64,000 nucleotides of DNA from positions 10,174,501 through 10,238,500 of the forward strand of contig CM065394.1 of NCBI GenBank assembly GCA_033060915.1, written 5' to 3'. Source of the stretch: Euryodendron excelsum. Its lineage: Eukaryota > Streptophyta > Magnoliopsida > Ericales > Pentaphylacaceae. Position 1 is the stretch's first letter, and each line of letters begins with the position of its first letter. Position numbers and translations under genes: made by a program. Shown piece after piece: positions 11,641 to 23,517 of this stretch. Below the pieces are notes generated by a model that saw only the letters and a program-made list of their open reading frames with translations, made no database searches and was not told where the DNA came from.

Positions 11641-14600
11641 TATCGCGCCCTGATTTTTTGCACTCAGAAAAACATATAAGTGAGAAAAACATGGTACTGT
11701 CATGTTAGAACTCATCCTCCTCGCAGGACAAGTGTGACTAGATTTAAATTAGGAATTGATTTTAATAAGAGCTTTTGGAAAAAAATTTGGAGTCGCCACC
11801 TAACTTTGTTAAGGTGAGTTAGGTAACCTAAAACTAAGTGCAATCTGAATATTAAACTTCAGATTTTTTAAAAAGGATTTAAAAAACTTTCTCAAGAGAG
11901 GATTTTTTGGAAAACAGGTTGTTTGGAAACCTTTGAAAATATTTATGTCCCTTTTTAAAATAACTCCATTTTTTATCTTTGAAAATAGTGATTTTAGATT
12001 TGGAGGTTAGTTACGTATAGGGAAGATGCACTAGGTTATCACCCTATCCTGCCCTTGCGATACCTACATGTCTATTCACTCTAGGTTCACTCATTTAGAA
12101 TCTTTGATTCACAAATATCCACTTATATCCACTTTGAAAAGAATTTTAGAAAACGATTTGATATGATGCATGACATGCAAGTGCAAAAAATGATTTGATT
12201 TTGAAATAGATTTGAAAAGAGGCTTTGAAGCTTGAAAAAGAGGTTGTGGAATTGGAAACTTGAAAAAAAGTTGTGACCGCACCCATGAGAGTTGCCTACG
12301 TATCCTTTTATTGGGAATCAGGTCAATCGTAGTTCGGACTCGGAGTCCGATTGAAAATAGACACTTTGAGGTTTTTAAAAAGTTTAACTTGAAAAGATTT
12401 TATTTGAAAAGGGTTTGATTTGAAATTTAATTGGAAAATTGAAAATTGAACTTTGATTTGAAAAGCTTGAGGATTTGAAATTGAACTTGAGTAGAACTAG
12501 GACTAGATTTGGAAAGATTGGCTTGAACTTTAAAATCATCTTGACTTAGATTGAAGTTTGAAAACCATCTTGGTTTAGAAAAGAGCTTTAGAAAAGTCTT
12601 TGAAAAGAGTTCTAGAAAAGTCTTTGAAAAGAGTTCAAGCTTCCTAACTTTAGGGTTAGGGTTGGACTAGGGTTTAGACCTCCTAGGGTTTAGGTCACCT
12701 AGGGTTGAAGCATACAATTGAATTGGAAAGATTTGATTTGATCTTGAAAAGTTGGATTAAGGAAAGTTTTAATTTTAGAAAACTTAGAATTAGGAAAGAT
12801 GGGGTTTAGAAAAGATTGAAAAGGATTTTATTTAATTTAGAAACACTTTACTTGGAATGGTTAGAAAAGATTTGACTTGAATATTTGATTTGAAAGAATT
12901 TAGAAAGTTAGAGTTTAGGAAAGATTGGATTTTGGAAAGCTTTAAATTAGGAAAGTTTCAAAATAGAAAAGTTCCATCTTAGGAAAGTACCAAATTAAGA
13001 AAATTTTATTTTAGGATTTTTCCATTTTAGGAAAGTTTCCAAATTAGAAAAGTTTTGATTTTGGAAAGATTTAAATTTGAAAAGATTTGGAAATTTGAAT
13101 TCAAGAAAGATTTGAAAGCTTGAAATTAGAAAAAGTTTGAAAGTTTGAAATTAGGAAAGGTTTGAAAGTTTGAAATTAGGAAAGATTTTATATCTATTTC
13201 CTAAAATAGAATATTGGATTTTATTTCCAAAAATAGATGATTTGATTTTGTTTCTAAAATTGAAAGATTGAATTTGGTTTTCTAAATTTGAAGATTGGAT
13301 TTGATTTCCTGAATTAGAATATTGGATTTGACATGGAATTAGAAAGGTTGAGTTTTGAAAATCTTAGATTTGGAAATTTATGATTTAAGGCAAAATGCAA
13401 AGTCACAATTTTAAGAAAAGAGCTAGGGTTTCCTAATAAGAGATTCTAGGACTTGACTTGGACTTCAAGACAAAGATCTTTTGGAAAGTAGATCTTTGAA
13501 AAGAGATTTTTAAGAAGTAGATTTGCAAAACTATTTGGAAAAGAGGTTTGAATATGGACTTTTACATGTCTCTTGAATATCTCAATTTCCTAAAATGATT
13601 CTAATCATAAGAAGATTAGAACCATTCTAGGGTTGATTTTAAAAATAAATAGGGTTTGAAATATGAGACATAATGATCACATAAATGTAACACCTTCTTA
13701 AAACAATACTAACCATGGAATGGCTAGAATCATCTTAAGATTGTGGTTTCGATAAAAACAATTTAGGGTTTACACCCAAATATTTGGACCTTAATAGTCA
13801 TATTAAATATAAAACTTTCCTAAAACAACCCTAACCGTGGAATAGCTAGAATCATTCTAGGAGAGTGATTTTGAAAATAAAAGTGAAAGAAGGAGATTTT
13901 GAATAGAAGTTTTGAAAAAGAATTTTGATGCAAGTTTGAAAATAACTTTGAAAGTAATTTTGAATGGATGTATGAATATGATATACACAATACAATAGGG
14001 TCGTGAACATACAAGGTTAGGTTTCACCACATAATCATGGGGGCCAAACCCACACCATCAAAGGTTGAACTGGAATAAAGCCCCCAGCACGGTGACATTT
14101 AACAATCCTTCCTAGGCATGAATTGGGGAGTTTCTTATTTCAAGCATGCAAGATGAGGAGGTAGAAGATGAGGATTAAAATAGAAAAAAACCCAAGTGGG
14201 TTAGGAGGGAGAAGAGAGAGAGAGAATTATATAAAAGTAAATAGAAAACCAACCTCGTATTCTTCTTGCTTTGATTGCTTTGTTTGCTTTGCTTTACTTG
14301 ACTTGAACTTTAAGACCTGTGAAGTTGCAGCACTTAAGTCTTCAATGGATGCTTGGAGGCTTGTGTTTGAATGTATAAGGTGTATAGAAGTTAGGATTTG
14401 AGTGTATAGAGGCTAGAGCTTGAAGAGACATGAGAGAATTAGGGTTTAGGGAGACTTCAAGCTCTATTTTCAGAGAGACAGAGTTTCTAAATTGAGTTTG
14501 TAGACCCTTTTTACGCAGAAGGAGGGTCTGTATTTATAGGCAATTAAAATAACATTGGCACCTGTTGTAGTAGCGCTAGGGCAAACTTTCCACTAGCACC

Positions 14601-15494
14601 ACTCCTAGTGGCACTAGGCCATTTATTGACTTGGTGCCATTTCTAGTGGCACTAGCCACTTAGAAAAGTTTTAAGGTGGCAATAAACGTTTCTTTTGACC
14701 CTTAGGACGTAAGGTAAAAGATTTGGGCGATTGTCATAGTGACTACCATGCAATTTTTTACTTGGCTTCACTAAGAGTGACTCTAGAAGGTCCAGGAGTG
14801 ATCGGGGAGGCCGGGAATGGACAGGAATCCTTAAAACAATGTCCCCGAGTTAACAAACTTAATAAAAAGAGCTGGAACAATTAAAAAGGTTGATCGGCCC
14901 ACTAGGGGCAGAATAGTCAATTGAATCGGGAAAACACTGGAATGGACTCGGAGTGACTAGTGAGAAGGCTTGAAGGTTAGAAACACTATCGATAGTGTTC
15001 CAAGGGATTTTCAGTTTGATACCCAAAGCTAGTGTGGTTGGAAAAGGCGACCGGCCCACTAGGGGCAAAACAGTCATTTTGTATCGGTCTTGTCAAAATG
15101 GACTCAAAATGATCCGAAAATGTGTTAAAAGTTTAAGAATACTATTAGAAGTATCCTCTAGAGGTTAACTAGTTTGACACCCAAAGCTGGTGTTGTTCCC
15201 GGAGGCAATTGAATGCTTAGGGGCAAAATGGCCATTTTAACTAGATGATCTCGGAATTGATCCAAAATCAACTGGAAGGTATTTGAACATTGTAAGCACC
15301 CTATTTTTCACCGCTCGGCGGTCTCCACTCCATCCAGACTTGTACTCAAGTCAATATGAACGTATTCCAATCAAAATCAACTTTCTAAATCTAATCCCAC
15401 TAATTCATCGCTTTGCGGGCCCCACGAGCCCAAATAGAGGCAAAATGACCAAAATGCCCCAAGGGGCATTATCCTTTCCATATTCTCATAAGAA

Positions 15495-15835
15495 CGTCTT
15501 TCCGAAGATGGTAAGTCCCCTTTCCAATTCCAAATCAAGAGTGTCTTTCCGAAGACGGTAAGTCCCCTTTCTAATTCCAATTCAAGCACGTCTTTTCGAA
15601 GACAGTAAGTCCCCTTTCCAGATTCCAATAGGCACGTCTTTCCGAAGACAGTAAGTTCCCTTTCTAATTCCAAATCAGACGCGTTTTTCCAAAGACGGTA
15701 AGTCCCCTTTTCAATTCCAAATCAAGCACGTCTTTCAGAAGACGGTAAGTCCCCTTTCTAATTCCAAATCAGGCCCGTTTTTTCAAAAACGATAAGTCCC
15801 CTTTCCAATTCTAATTCAAATCCCTCTCTCGAGAC
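15495..15835. repeat. 47-bp tandem array within the plus solo LTR
   Basis: Seven or eight units carry a CGTCTTTCCGAAGACGGTAA-like core. Unit starts are at 15495, 15542, 15589, 15635, 15682, 15729 and 15776, then a decayed one near 15825. The sister LTRs at 54864-59728 and 11641-21324 have about one such unit each, so the array expanded in this copy. Confidence 0.85.
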
Positions 15836-17009
15836 AGTTGATTCCTCAAGACGGTCTGGCACATTTTTCGAAGAAAGCCTCTTCGGAACGGTAAGTCCCT
15901 TTAAACCTGTCGACCGGGATGAGACCCCAACTCCCCTAGATGGTAGAATGGTCCACCTTTGGCGCCTGCTAGCCTACCAATACAGAAATATCCATTTAGA
16001 CACGCCTTTTGAGAAAGTTGATTCTCAGGCACTAAGTCCCTTTAGCAGCTTCCCGAGATTAGGCAGTCTCGGGAATGATCGTGTACCGTTAGAGTAGCGG
16101 AAATACTCACAAACATCACAACCGTCAGTAGCAGAAATACTCACAAATAGGTCGATATAGGGAATTGCCAACAAACCCCTGTATCACGTGACCGCCGTCA
16201 AAGTGACGGAAACACTCAAAACCCAGGTCAACACCAGTGCCTGCTAACCCACTTCGATGAAAAATGACCAAACTGCCCCTATGGCCATTTTTGGCACGTT
16301 TTTCGAGAACACATTTGAATCCTCAAAATGGTAAGTCCAACCTTCTAGGATTGTCTTAAAAGCAATCCGGCATGATTAGGTGCCTTCTAGTCAATTTTGG
16401 GCCAATTCTGAGGCTTTTTGATCAAGATGACCACTTTGCCTCTAGGCATTCAAATGTCCCGGGAACCGCACTGACCCTGGTTATCAAGCCGGTAACCTCT
16501 CAAGAATGCTTCCTATATTATTATCAACCTTTCTTTATCTTTCCGGATCATTCCAAGTCAATTCCAGCAAATTCGGTACAAAATAACCGTTTTGCCCCTA
16601 GCAGGCCGATCGCCTTTTCCAACCACACTGGCTCTGGGTATCAAATCGGCAACCTTTGGGAATATTCTAAATAATGTTTTCAAATCTCGAGTCTTCTTCT
16701 GGGACATTCTGAGTCCATCCCGGCAGCTTTCCGGCCCGATTGACCGTTTTACCCCTAACGGCCCAATCAATCCTTCCGACACATCCTATCCTCATTTTTC
16801 AAGTCAAATACCTCTGGGACGCTATTCTAAGTGTTCCTGCCCTTTTCCGGTTCTCCGGGTCATTCCCAGCCTCTTCAAATCCTTCCAGGACTTTCCGGAG
16901 TCACTCCTAGTGAAGCCAGACTAAAAATTGCATGGTAGTCACTAGTACAGGCGCCCAAATCTTCTCAAGATACGTTGCTTGCCGACATACAAACTTTCCT
17001 AACTGGCTG

Positions 17010-17095
17010 GCGCCACTAGTAGTGGTGCTAAGCCAAGAATTGGCCTGGCACCACTCCTAGTGGCGCCAAGAGGGAATTTGGTCTGGCGCCACTGC
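17010..17095. promoter_or_regulatory. Promoter-proximal imperfect palindromes (family A LTR)
   Basis: Dyad 1 (17010-17028) is GCGCCACTAGTAGTGGTGC. Dyad 2 (17047-17067) has arms GGCACCACT and AGTGGCGCC. A third, weaker one begins GGCGCCACT at 17085. They are spaced ~37 bp and end ~30 bp before the TATA box. Equivalents are at 56378-56400 and, inverted, at 14593-14617. Confidence 0.65.
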
Positions 17096-17120
17096 AACAA
17101 GTGTCAGGTCTATCCCATCT

Positions 17121-17131
17121 CTATAAATACA
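17121..17131 (+). promoter_or_regulatory. TATA box of the plus solo LTR
   Basis: CTATAAATACA lies directly downstream of the palindromes and is conserved at 56474-56484 and on the minus strand at 14529-14540. Transcription would start ~30 bp downstream, which puts the U3/R border about 1.85 kb into the LTR. Confidence 0.7.
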
Positions 17132-17699
17132 GAGCCTCTTCCAGCATGAAAGAGGTCTGCAAACTTAGTCTAAAAATCCTAATTTTTGATACACAGAGAC
17201 CGTGCACTCCCAAAACCCTAGCTTCCCTAGGTTTTCCAAACCCTAGCCACCATACACTAAACCCTAGCCTCCTATACACTCCTATACACTCTCATACACT
17301 TATGCACTAGCCTCCAACCCTCCTTTGAAGACTTGAAGGGCTGCAATCTGAAGGTTTGAAGATTAAAGACAAACTCTTGAAGATTGAAGTGAAGATCAAA
17401 GCAAGACAAGCAAAATAAAGAAGACACAAGGTAGGCTTCTTATTTAAATTTTCGCATTTTCCCCTCTCTCTTCTCTCTCCTAACCCACTTGGGTTTTCTC
17501 TATTTTAATCTCCCATCTCTTCCCCCCCCCCCCCCCCTTTTCTTTGCATGCTTGAAACAAGGGGACTCCCGGTCCATGAGTAGGATTAGGCTATTGGAGG
17601 GTCACCGTGTTAGGGGCTTTCTTTTAGTCTAACCGGAGACCACGTGGGTTCGGCCCCCTTGATTATGTGGTGAAGCCTTAACCTTGTATGTTCACGACC

Positions 17700-19680
17700 C
17701 CAAATTTGCATTGTGCATATCATGATCTTGCATTCTTCCAAAACTCATTTTCAAACTCGTTTTCAAAACTTGCATTAAAATTTGTTTTCAATATTGCATC
17801 AAAATCTCCTTTTTCAAAACTTGTTTTCAAAATCACAATCCTAGGATGATGCTAGCCTTTCCATGGCTATGATTGCTTTAGGAAAGTGTTACATTTAAAG
17901 TGACTTTCATGATCCATATTTTCAAATCTTGTTATCTTCAAAACCACTATCCTAAAATTGTTCTAGCCCTCTTATGGTTAGAATCGCTTTAGGAAAGTGA
18001 GATATTTTGTATGCATTCCAAAATCTCCTCCTAAAAATCTCCTTTCCAACATGCTTTCCACAAACTCCCTTTAAATTCCTTTCCAAAATTATTTTCTAAA
18101 AACTCTCTCCAAAAATCTATTTTTCAAAACTCCTTTTTAAACTCCTTTCCAAAACACTCTCCTCAAAATCCACTTTCTAAACACTCTCCCCCTAAATCTC
18201 TTTCCTAAAAAAACTCTCTTCAACAATCTCCTTCCAAGAATCTTTCTAAAAAAACTCTCTTTCCAAAATCTTCCTTCTAGAAACTCCTCTCTAGGATTTC
18301 CTTCCAAAAACTCATTTCCAAAAAAACGCACTTTCCAAAAAACTCTTTCTTTAGAGAAGTCAAGCCTTAGAGCTAACAATTAGGAAACCCTAATTTTCTT
18401 TCCAAAAACATGGTTTTCAAACTTGCCTTAAAACCTAGGTTTCCAAAACCTCTTGTTTTCTACATCAAAACCTATTTTCTATGTCAAAACTATACGCTTT
18501 CAAATCTAAGGTTTCTAAAACTTTCTCTTCCAAACACTTGTCAAATCCAATCTTCCCTTTAGGAAATCAAATCCCATCTTTTCTTTAGGAAACTAAATCT
18601 AATCTTCTCATTTAGGAAATTAGATAACAATCCTCCGTTTTTGAAAACAAAATCAAAACCTCTCTTTTAGAAACAAAATCCAATCCCTTCCTAATTCAAA
18701 TCTTTCCTAATTCAACTCCTTCCTAATCTTCTCATTTCCTAAATCTTAAGTTTCCAAAACTTGAACATAAAAATCTTTCCTAAATTTTAAAACTCAACTT
18801 CCACGTCTTTCTTAATTCAACATTTTCCTAGTTCTACCCCTTTTCAAATCTTAACTTTCCAAATCTAAGTTTTCAAATCTTTCCTAAACTCAACCTTTCC
18901 TAATCCCAAGGTTTTCTAAAACTCAAACTCTAAAATCTTTCTAAAATTCTAAGCTCTCTAAATTCAAAACTTTCTCAAGTTAAATCTTTCTAAACTTCCA
19001 AACTTTCTAAATTCTAAACTTTCCTAAACTTCAAATCCTTCTAAATCTAAAGCTTTCTAAATGCAAAACTTTCTTACTTTCAAAACTTCCCTATTTTAAA
19101 ACATTCTAAATTCGAAACTTTCCTATTTTGAAAACTTTCTAAATTCGAAACTTTCTTAAGTTAAAATTTTCCTAAATCAAAATTTTCCTAAAGTGAAACT
19201 TTCCTTTTTCAAAATTTTCCTAATTCAAAACTTTCTTTAGTTAAAACTTTCCTAAGTTGAAACTTTCTTAATTCAAAAATTTCCTAAAATTGACATCTTT
19301 CCTAAATTGAAATCTTTCTTAAGTTGAAACTTTCCTAATCCGAAAACTTTTCTATTTCGAAAACTTTCCTAAAATGACACTTTCCTAATTTGAAACTTCC
19401 CTAATTCGAACATTTCCTAAATCTAGCATTTCCTAATCTTTCCAAGTCCAACATTTGAGTCAAATCTTTTCTAAAATCCTTCCAAGTCAAGTCAAATATT
19501 TTCTAAGTCTCAAATCTTTCCTAAGTCTAAGTTTCCTAAAACCAATTCTTTCAAAAACAATCTTTCTAAATCTTCCAATCAAAGTCCAAATTTCCGACCC
19601 TTCCAATTCCAATTTGAATTCCAACTTCAACTCTTTTCCAAATCATCTCTTCTATTTTCGATCAGACTCTTGTTCGAACT
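17700..19680 (+). repeat. G-poor degenerate ~20-bp repeats inside the LTR
   Basis: Long runs of variants of CTTTCCTAAATTCAAAA follow one another, and the plus strand is almost free of G between ~18000 and 19640. The counterparts are ~57060-58800 (same polarity) and ~12150-13600 (reverse polarity, C-poor). Short ORFs predicted here are low-complexity artefacts. Confidence 0.75.
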
Positions 19681-21329
19681 ACGACTGACCTGATTCCTCC
19701 AAAAGGATACGTAGGCAACCCTCATAGGTGCGGTTACAACATTTTTCAAACTTCTATTTCCACAAAAATCTTTTCAAATCTCCAATCTATTTTCAAACTT
19801 CCAATTCTAAATTTCTATCTCTATTTTCAATTTCCAAAACCTTCTTTCCAAATTCAAACTTCTATCTCTTTCTTTTCAAATCTTTTTCCAAATTTATTTT
19901 CTTACTCTCTCTCTTGCATTTGCTTATCATGCATCATTTCTTTTTAAACATTCTTTTTCTAAAGTGGATAGGATTGAACAATAGTTAGTTGAAGACTCTC
20001 ATAGGTGCATCTAGGGTAGATTGACATGTAGGTACCGAAAGGGCGGGGTAGGGTGATGGCTTAGTGGGTCTTCCCTACACGTAACCAACCTCCAAACCTA
20101 GATCACTGATTTAGAAAGATCAAAAACGGAGTTATTTTCAAAAAGAGCTAAATGTTTTCCAAAGGTTTCCAAACAACCTGCTTTCTTAAAAACCCTCTCT
20201 TGAGGAGATGTTTTCAAAATTGTTTTCCAAAACCCTAAGTGTAGTTTTCAAATTATGCTTAGTTTTTAGGTGACCTAACTCACCTTAATCAAGTTAGGTG
20301 GTGACTCCAAACTTTTTTCAAAAGCCCTTAATTCAAATCTATTTTCAATTCAAACCTAGTCGCACTCATTCTTCTAGGAGGGTGAGTTCTAATGAGAGAG
20401 TACAGTATTTTTCCCGCTTGTGTGTGTATTCCTCGAGTGCAAAAAATCTGGGCGCGACAAACATACCAAATTGCCTTTGGGATAATCTTGGAAGGGTGGA
20501 CTTACCGCTCTAAGGACTTGGGTACTTTCTCAAAAAGCATGTCAAAAAGGCCTAAGGGGCAGTTTGGTCATTTTTCACCAGAGTGGGCTAGCAAGCACTG
20601 GTGTTGAATTGGGTTTTAAGTGTTTCTGTCACTCTAATGGTGTGTGACGAGTTGGTTTCCAAAGGTATCTCATCCTTCAGTAAATGTGTCACGACCAAGA
20701 GGTGAAGTCGATCCCGTGACATAGAAGTTTTGTTGGCAATTCCCAATGTCGACCTGTTTGCGAGTATTTTTGTCACTCTAACGGTGTATGCTCATTCTAA
20801 AGACTACCTGATCTCAGGAAGCTGCTAGATGGAATTATGTCTAAGGGATCCGAAAGACATGCCGAATAACGGATATTCTACAATAGCGAGCTAGCAGGCG
20901 CCAAAAGTGAAGTGTTCTACCATCTTGGGGACTTGGGTTTTGTCCCTGTCGATAGGTTTGAAAGGACTTATCATTTTGAGGAATTTTCTCAATAAACGTG
21001 CCAGACAGGATAGACTTATTGTCTGAGGGATCAACTTTCTTGAAAGACGTGCCAAATTGAGCTAAACTGGTCTAGATTAGAATTGAAACTAGAATTGAGG
21101 TCGAAATAGGCACTTACTATCTTTAGGAAGACATGCCAATTGGAATTGGACTGAGCAATGCCACAAGGGCATTTTGGCCATTTTGTCTCGCAGGGCCCGC
21201 GAAGCAATTGGTTAACTGGATTGAGTCTGGAAGACTATTTTAGACTTGAATGTGTCTATGTCGGTTTGAATGTGAGTCCGGTCAGACCGGAGATTACCGA
21301 GCGGGCAAAAATAAGGTGCTTACACTAGC

Positions 21330-21810
21330 TAGGGAAAATGGCTAGGGTTTGGGTGTAACTAGCATCTGTATAAAAATTAGTTGGAGTGAGGGATCACTTA
21401 GTTGGATATGACTAGCACCTGTGTAAAAAACCAGTTGGAGTGGTGTGACTAGCATCTGTGGAAAAAACTTGTTATAAAGGAGGACTAGTGCCTAGGTTAA
21501 ATGGCTAGTGGTTGTATCTACAGTTTGGATATAGTGGAGAAAAATCTTAAGAAAGAAGCCTTGGGAAGTGGACTTAGACTTTGGAGTTGAAGTCAAACCA
21601 CGATAACTCTTGGTGTCGTATTCTCTTCTCTCTATCTCATTTACTTTATAGTTTGAATTGTTGCATTTATTTACAGCATATTATTGGTTGATTAATGTTT
21701 GTTTGAATATTTAGTTAGAATTTTTAAATCTGAAATTATTTGTTGAATTATTGTTTAAACTCAATTCACCCCTCCCCCTCCTCTCTCTCAGGTTGCCACC
21801 TGGACTAATA
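21330..21810 (+). repeat. 5' LTR of the gag-only copia element, right part
   Basis: Continues the LTR after the duplicated CTAGC. It shares the repeated ACTAGCATCTGTG blocks and the C-rich end with 24830-25315. It ends GGACTAATA, where the 3' LTR has GGACTAACA. Confidence 0.8.
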
Positions 21811-21812
21811 AT

Positions 21813-21824
21813 TGGTATCAAAGC
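21813..21824 (+). other. Primer-binding site, tRNA-iMet type (copia)
   Basis: TGGTATCAAAGC lies two bases after the LTR end, one change from the usual TGGTATCAGAGC. Confidence 0.8.
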
Positions 21825-21864
21825 TAGAGCTCTAGTATTTGACTTAACTATCACAAAGTAGATA

Positions 21865-22921
21865 ATGACAACAATAGTAGAAACATCACTTGCCAAAGAC
21901 CAATCTACCAATAGACCTCCTTTGTTCAATGATACAAATTATAATTATTGAAATGGTAGGATGAGAATTTACATTCAACCTGTAGATTATGAATTATAGA
22001 GAGATATAGTTAGTGGTCCTAAAATATTAACAAAACCATAGGTGAACACAAAGTGATTAAAGAAGAAAGTGAATGGAATGAGAATGCCTTAAAAAGTGTT
22101 CAAATAAATTCCAAAGCCATGAACTTGCTGTATTGTGCATTAGATTCTAATGAGTTTAATAGAATCTCTACATGTGAGTCGGCCAAAAAAATTTGAAACA
22201 AATTAGAAGTTACACATGAGGGAACTAATCAAGTCAAAGAGTCTAAGATTAGCATGCTTGTCCATAAATATGAATTGTTTAAAATGAATCAAAAGGAGTT
22301 TATTTCTGATATGTTTACTAAATTTACTGATATTATAAATGCCTTGAAATCTCTTGGTTAATGTTATACTAATGTTGAATTGTTGAGAAAGATTCTTAGG
22401 TGTCTACCAAATAATTGGGAGCCAAAGGTCACAGCCATATAAGAAGCCAAAGACCTAACAAAGTTTACCATGGAAGAGCTATTGGGTTCACTGATGACTC
22501 ATGAACTTACCATGAATGGTGATGAAGATGAGAAGAAAAGAAAGAAAGATCTTGCTTTGAAATCATCTATTAAAAATAATTATATTTATGATGAGGTAGA
22601 GACTAGCAATGAAGATGAGGAGTTTGCCAGGATCACAAAAAAATTCAAAAGATTTCTAAGAAAGAAAAGGCAAAGTGAAAATATGTCCTCAAAAATGATG
22701 CTATTGTGTGTTATGAATGCAAGAAACCCAACCACATGAAACCCGAATGTCCAATGCTCAAAAATATAAAAAAGAAGCCCAAAAGAAAAAATATGGTGAT
22801 ATCTTGGATTGATACTAAAGAATGCAACTTAAATGAAGATGAGCGTGACAATGAAGTTGCCAAGCTATGCTTAATGGTAAAAGAGAAAGATGAGATATGT
22901 TACTCTATTGATGTTACATAA
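21865..22921 (+). pseudogene. Copia-type gag with zinc knuckle, decayed
   Basis: The first Met is at 21865. Recognisable blocks in order are NRPPLFNDTNYNY, EFNRISTCESAK, LEVTHEGTNQVKESKISMLV, EFISDMFTKFTDIINALKSL, MEELLGSLMTHEL (from 22470), an acidic and lysine-rich linker, and the zinc knuckle CYECKKPNHMKPEC (C-x2-C-x4-H-x4-C, near 22709-22750). The frame shifts at least twice, once between the two longest open segments near 22700, and several Trp codons are now stops. This is the UBN2-type capsid plus nucleocapsid region. No pol follows the stop near 22919. Confidence 0.8.
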
Positions 22922-22938
22922 TAGAAAAAAGAAAATTT

Positions 22939-22973
<35 letters not shown>

Positions 22974-23517
22974 ATGTGTGTATTTGTTTTTTATTATTTA
23001 AAAAAAATTGTGACATGCTTTGAAATATTTTGAAAGTTATAAATATGAATTTACTTATACTTGATTTGTGATGTATACTTGATTACATGTTTTTTCTTTC
23101 CATGCATTTCTTGATATTGAAAGGAGGAAAAATATAAAATGTTGTGATTTATAAAGCATGTTTGGTTTGGAATCGAATATATCTCTCATATCTAAATATA
23201 TGTTATTTTTGTGGACTTCAAAAGAAAAATATTTTTTGTGTTCATATTCTATGAAATTTTATCAATTTTATATTTGATTACTTTTTAATGATAACAAAGG
23301 GGGAGAAATATATTGATTGATATTTAATTCTATAATATATGAGTTTAAAGAGAATATGCATTGGTTGAGGGGGAGTTTGGATTATATTTATCTCTATTTT
23401 TCTACTACTCTCTTGAACATAATATATATATATATATATATGAAAACATTTATTTTACTTGAAGTGTTTTTATGAGGTAAATCAACCAAAGGCTATCATC
23501 ATCAAAAAGAGGGAGCT
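22922..23517 (+). other. 3' untranslated tail and purine tract of the copia element
   Basis: AT-rich and non-coding, with TA and TG microsatellites (22939-22980 and 23420-23442). GATAACAAAGGGGGAGAA near 23290 and GAGGGGGAGT near 23370 resemble polypurine signals of this clade. AAAAAGAGGGAGCT, directly before the 3' LTR, is the likely polypurine tract. Confidence 0.6.

Larger units (their letters stand above)
15291..20459 (+). repeat. Solo LTR, Tat/Ogre family A, plus strand (~5.2 kb)
   Basis: Starts TGTAAGCACCCTATTTTTC and ends GGGCGCGACA. It is flanked by AACAT on both sides (15286-15290 and 20460-20464). No PBS or internal region follows, so it is a solo LTR. It landed inside the minus-strand LTR of the same family. 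Its parts are a 47-bp array (15495-~15835), palindromes (17010-17095), a TATA box (17121), a poly-C run (17523-17537), a G-poor repetitive tract (~17700-19680) and a U5 hairpin (20273-20299). At 5169 bp it is the longest LTR here, partly through the 47-bp expansion. Confidence 0.9.
11641..21324 (-). repeat. Solo LTR, Tat/Ogre family A, minus strand (split)
   Basis: On the minus strand the LTR starts TGTAAGCACCTTATTTTTGC at 21324 and ends GGGCGCGATA at 11641. Both sides carry the TSD CTAGC (11636-11640 and 21325-21329). Leaving out the plus-strand LTR inserted at 15291-20459, its length is about 4.5 kb. No internal region is left, so it is the product of LTR-LTR recombination. Visible parts are a TATA-like box (minus strand of 14529-14540), palindromes at 14593-14617, a C-poor A/G/T-rich tract at ~12150-13600, and a U5 hairpin at ~11797-11826. 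Confidence 0.85.

Noticed and set aside
15377..15673. Minus-strand ORF with repeated ELERxLTVFGK motifs
   Set aside because: Generated by the 47-bp tandem array; it has no counterpart in sister LTRs.
18137..19988. Lys/Phe- or Ser/Phe-rich ORFs in the LTR
   Set aside because: Low-complexity translations of the G-poor 20-bp repeats, mirrored in other LTR copies in different frames.
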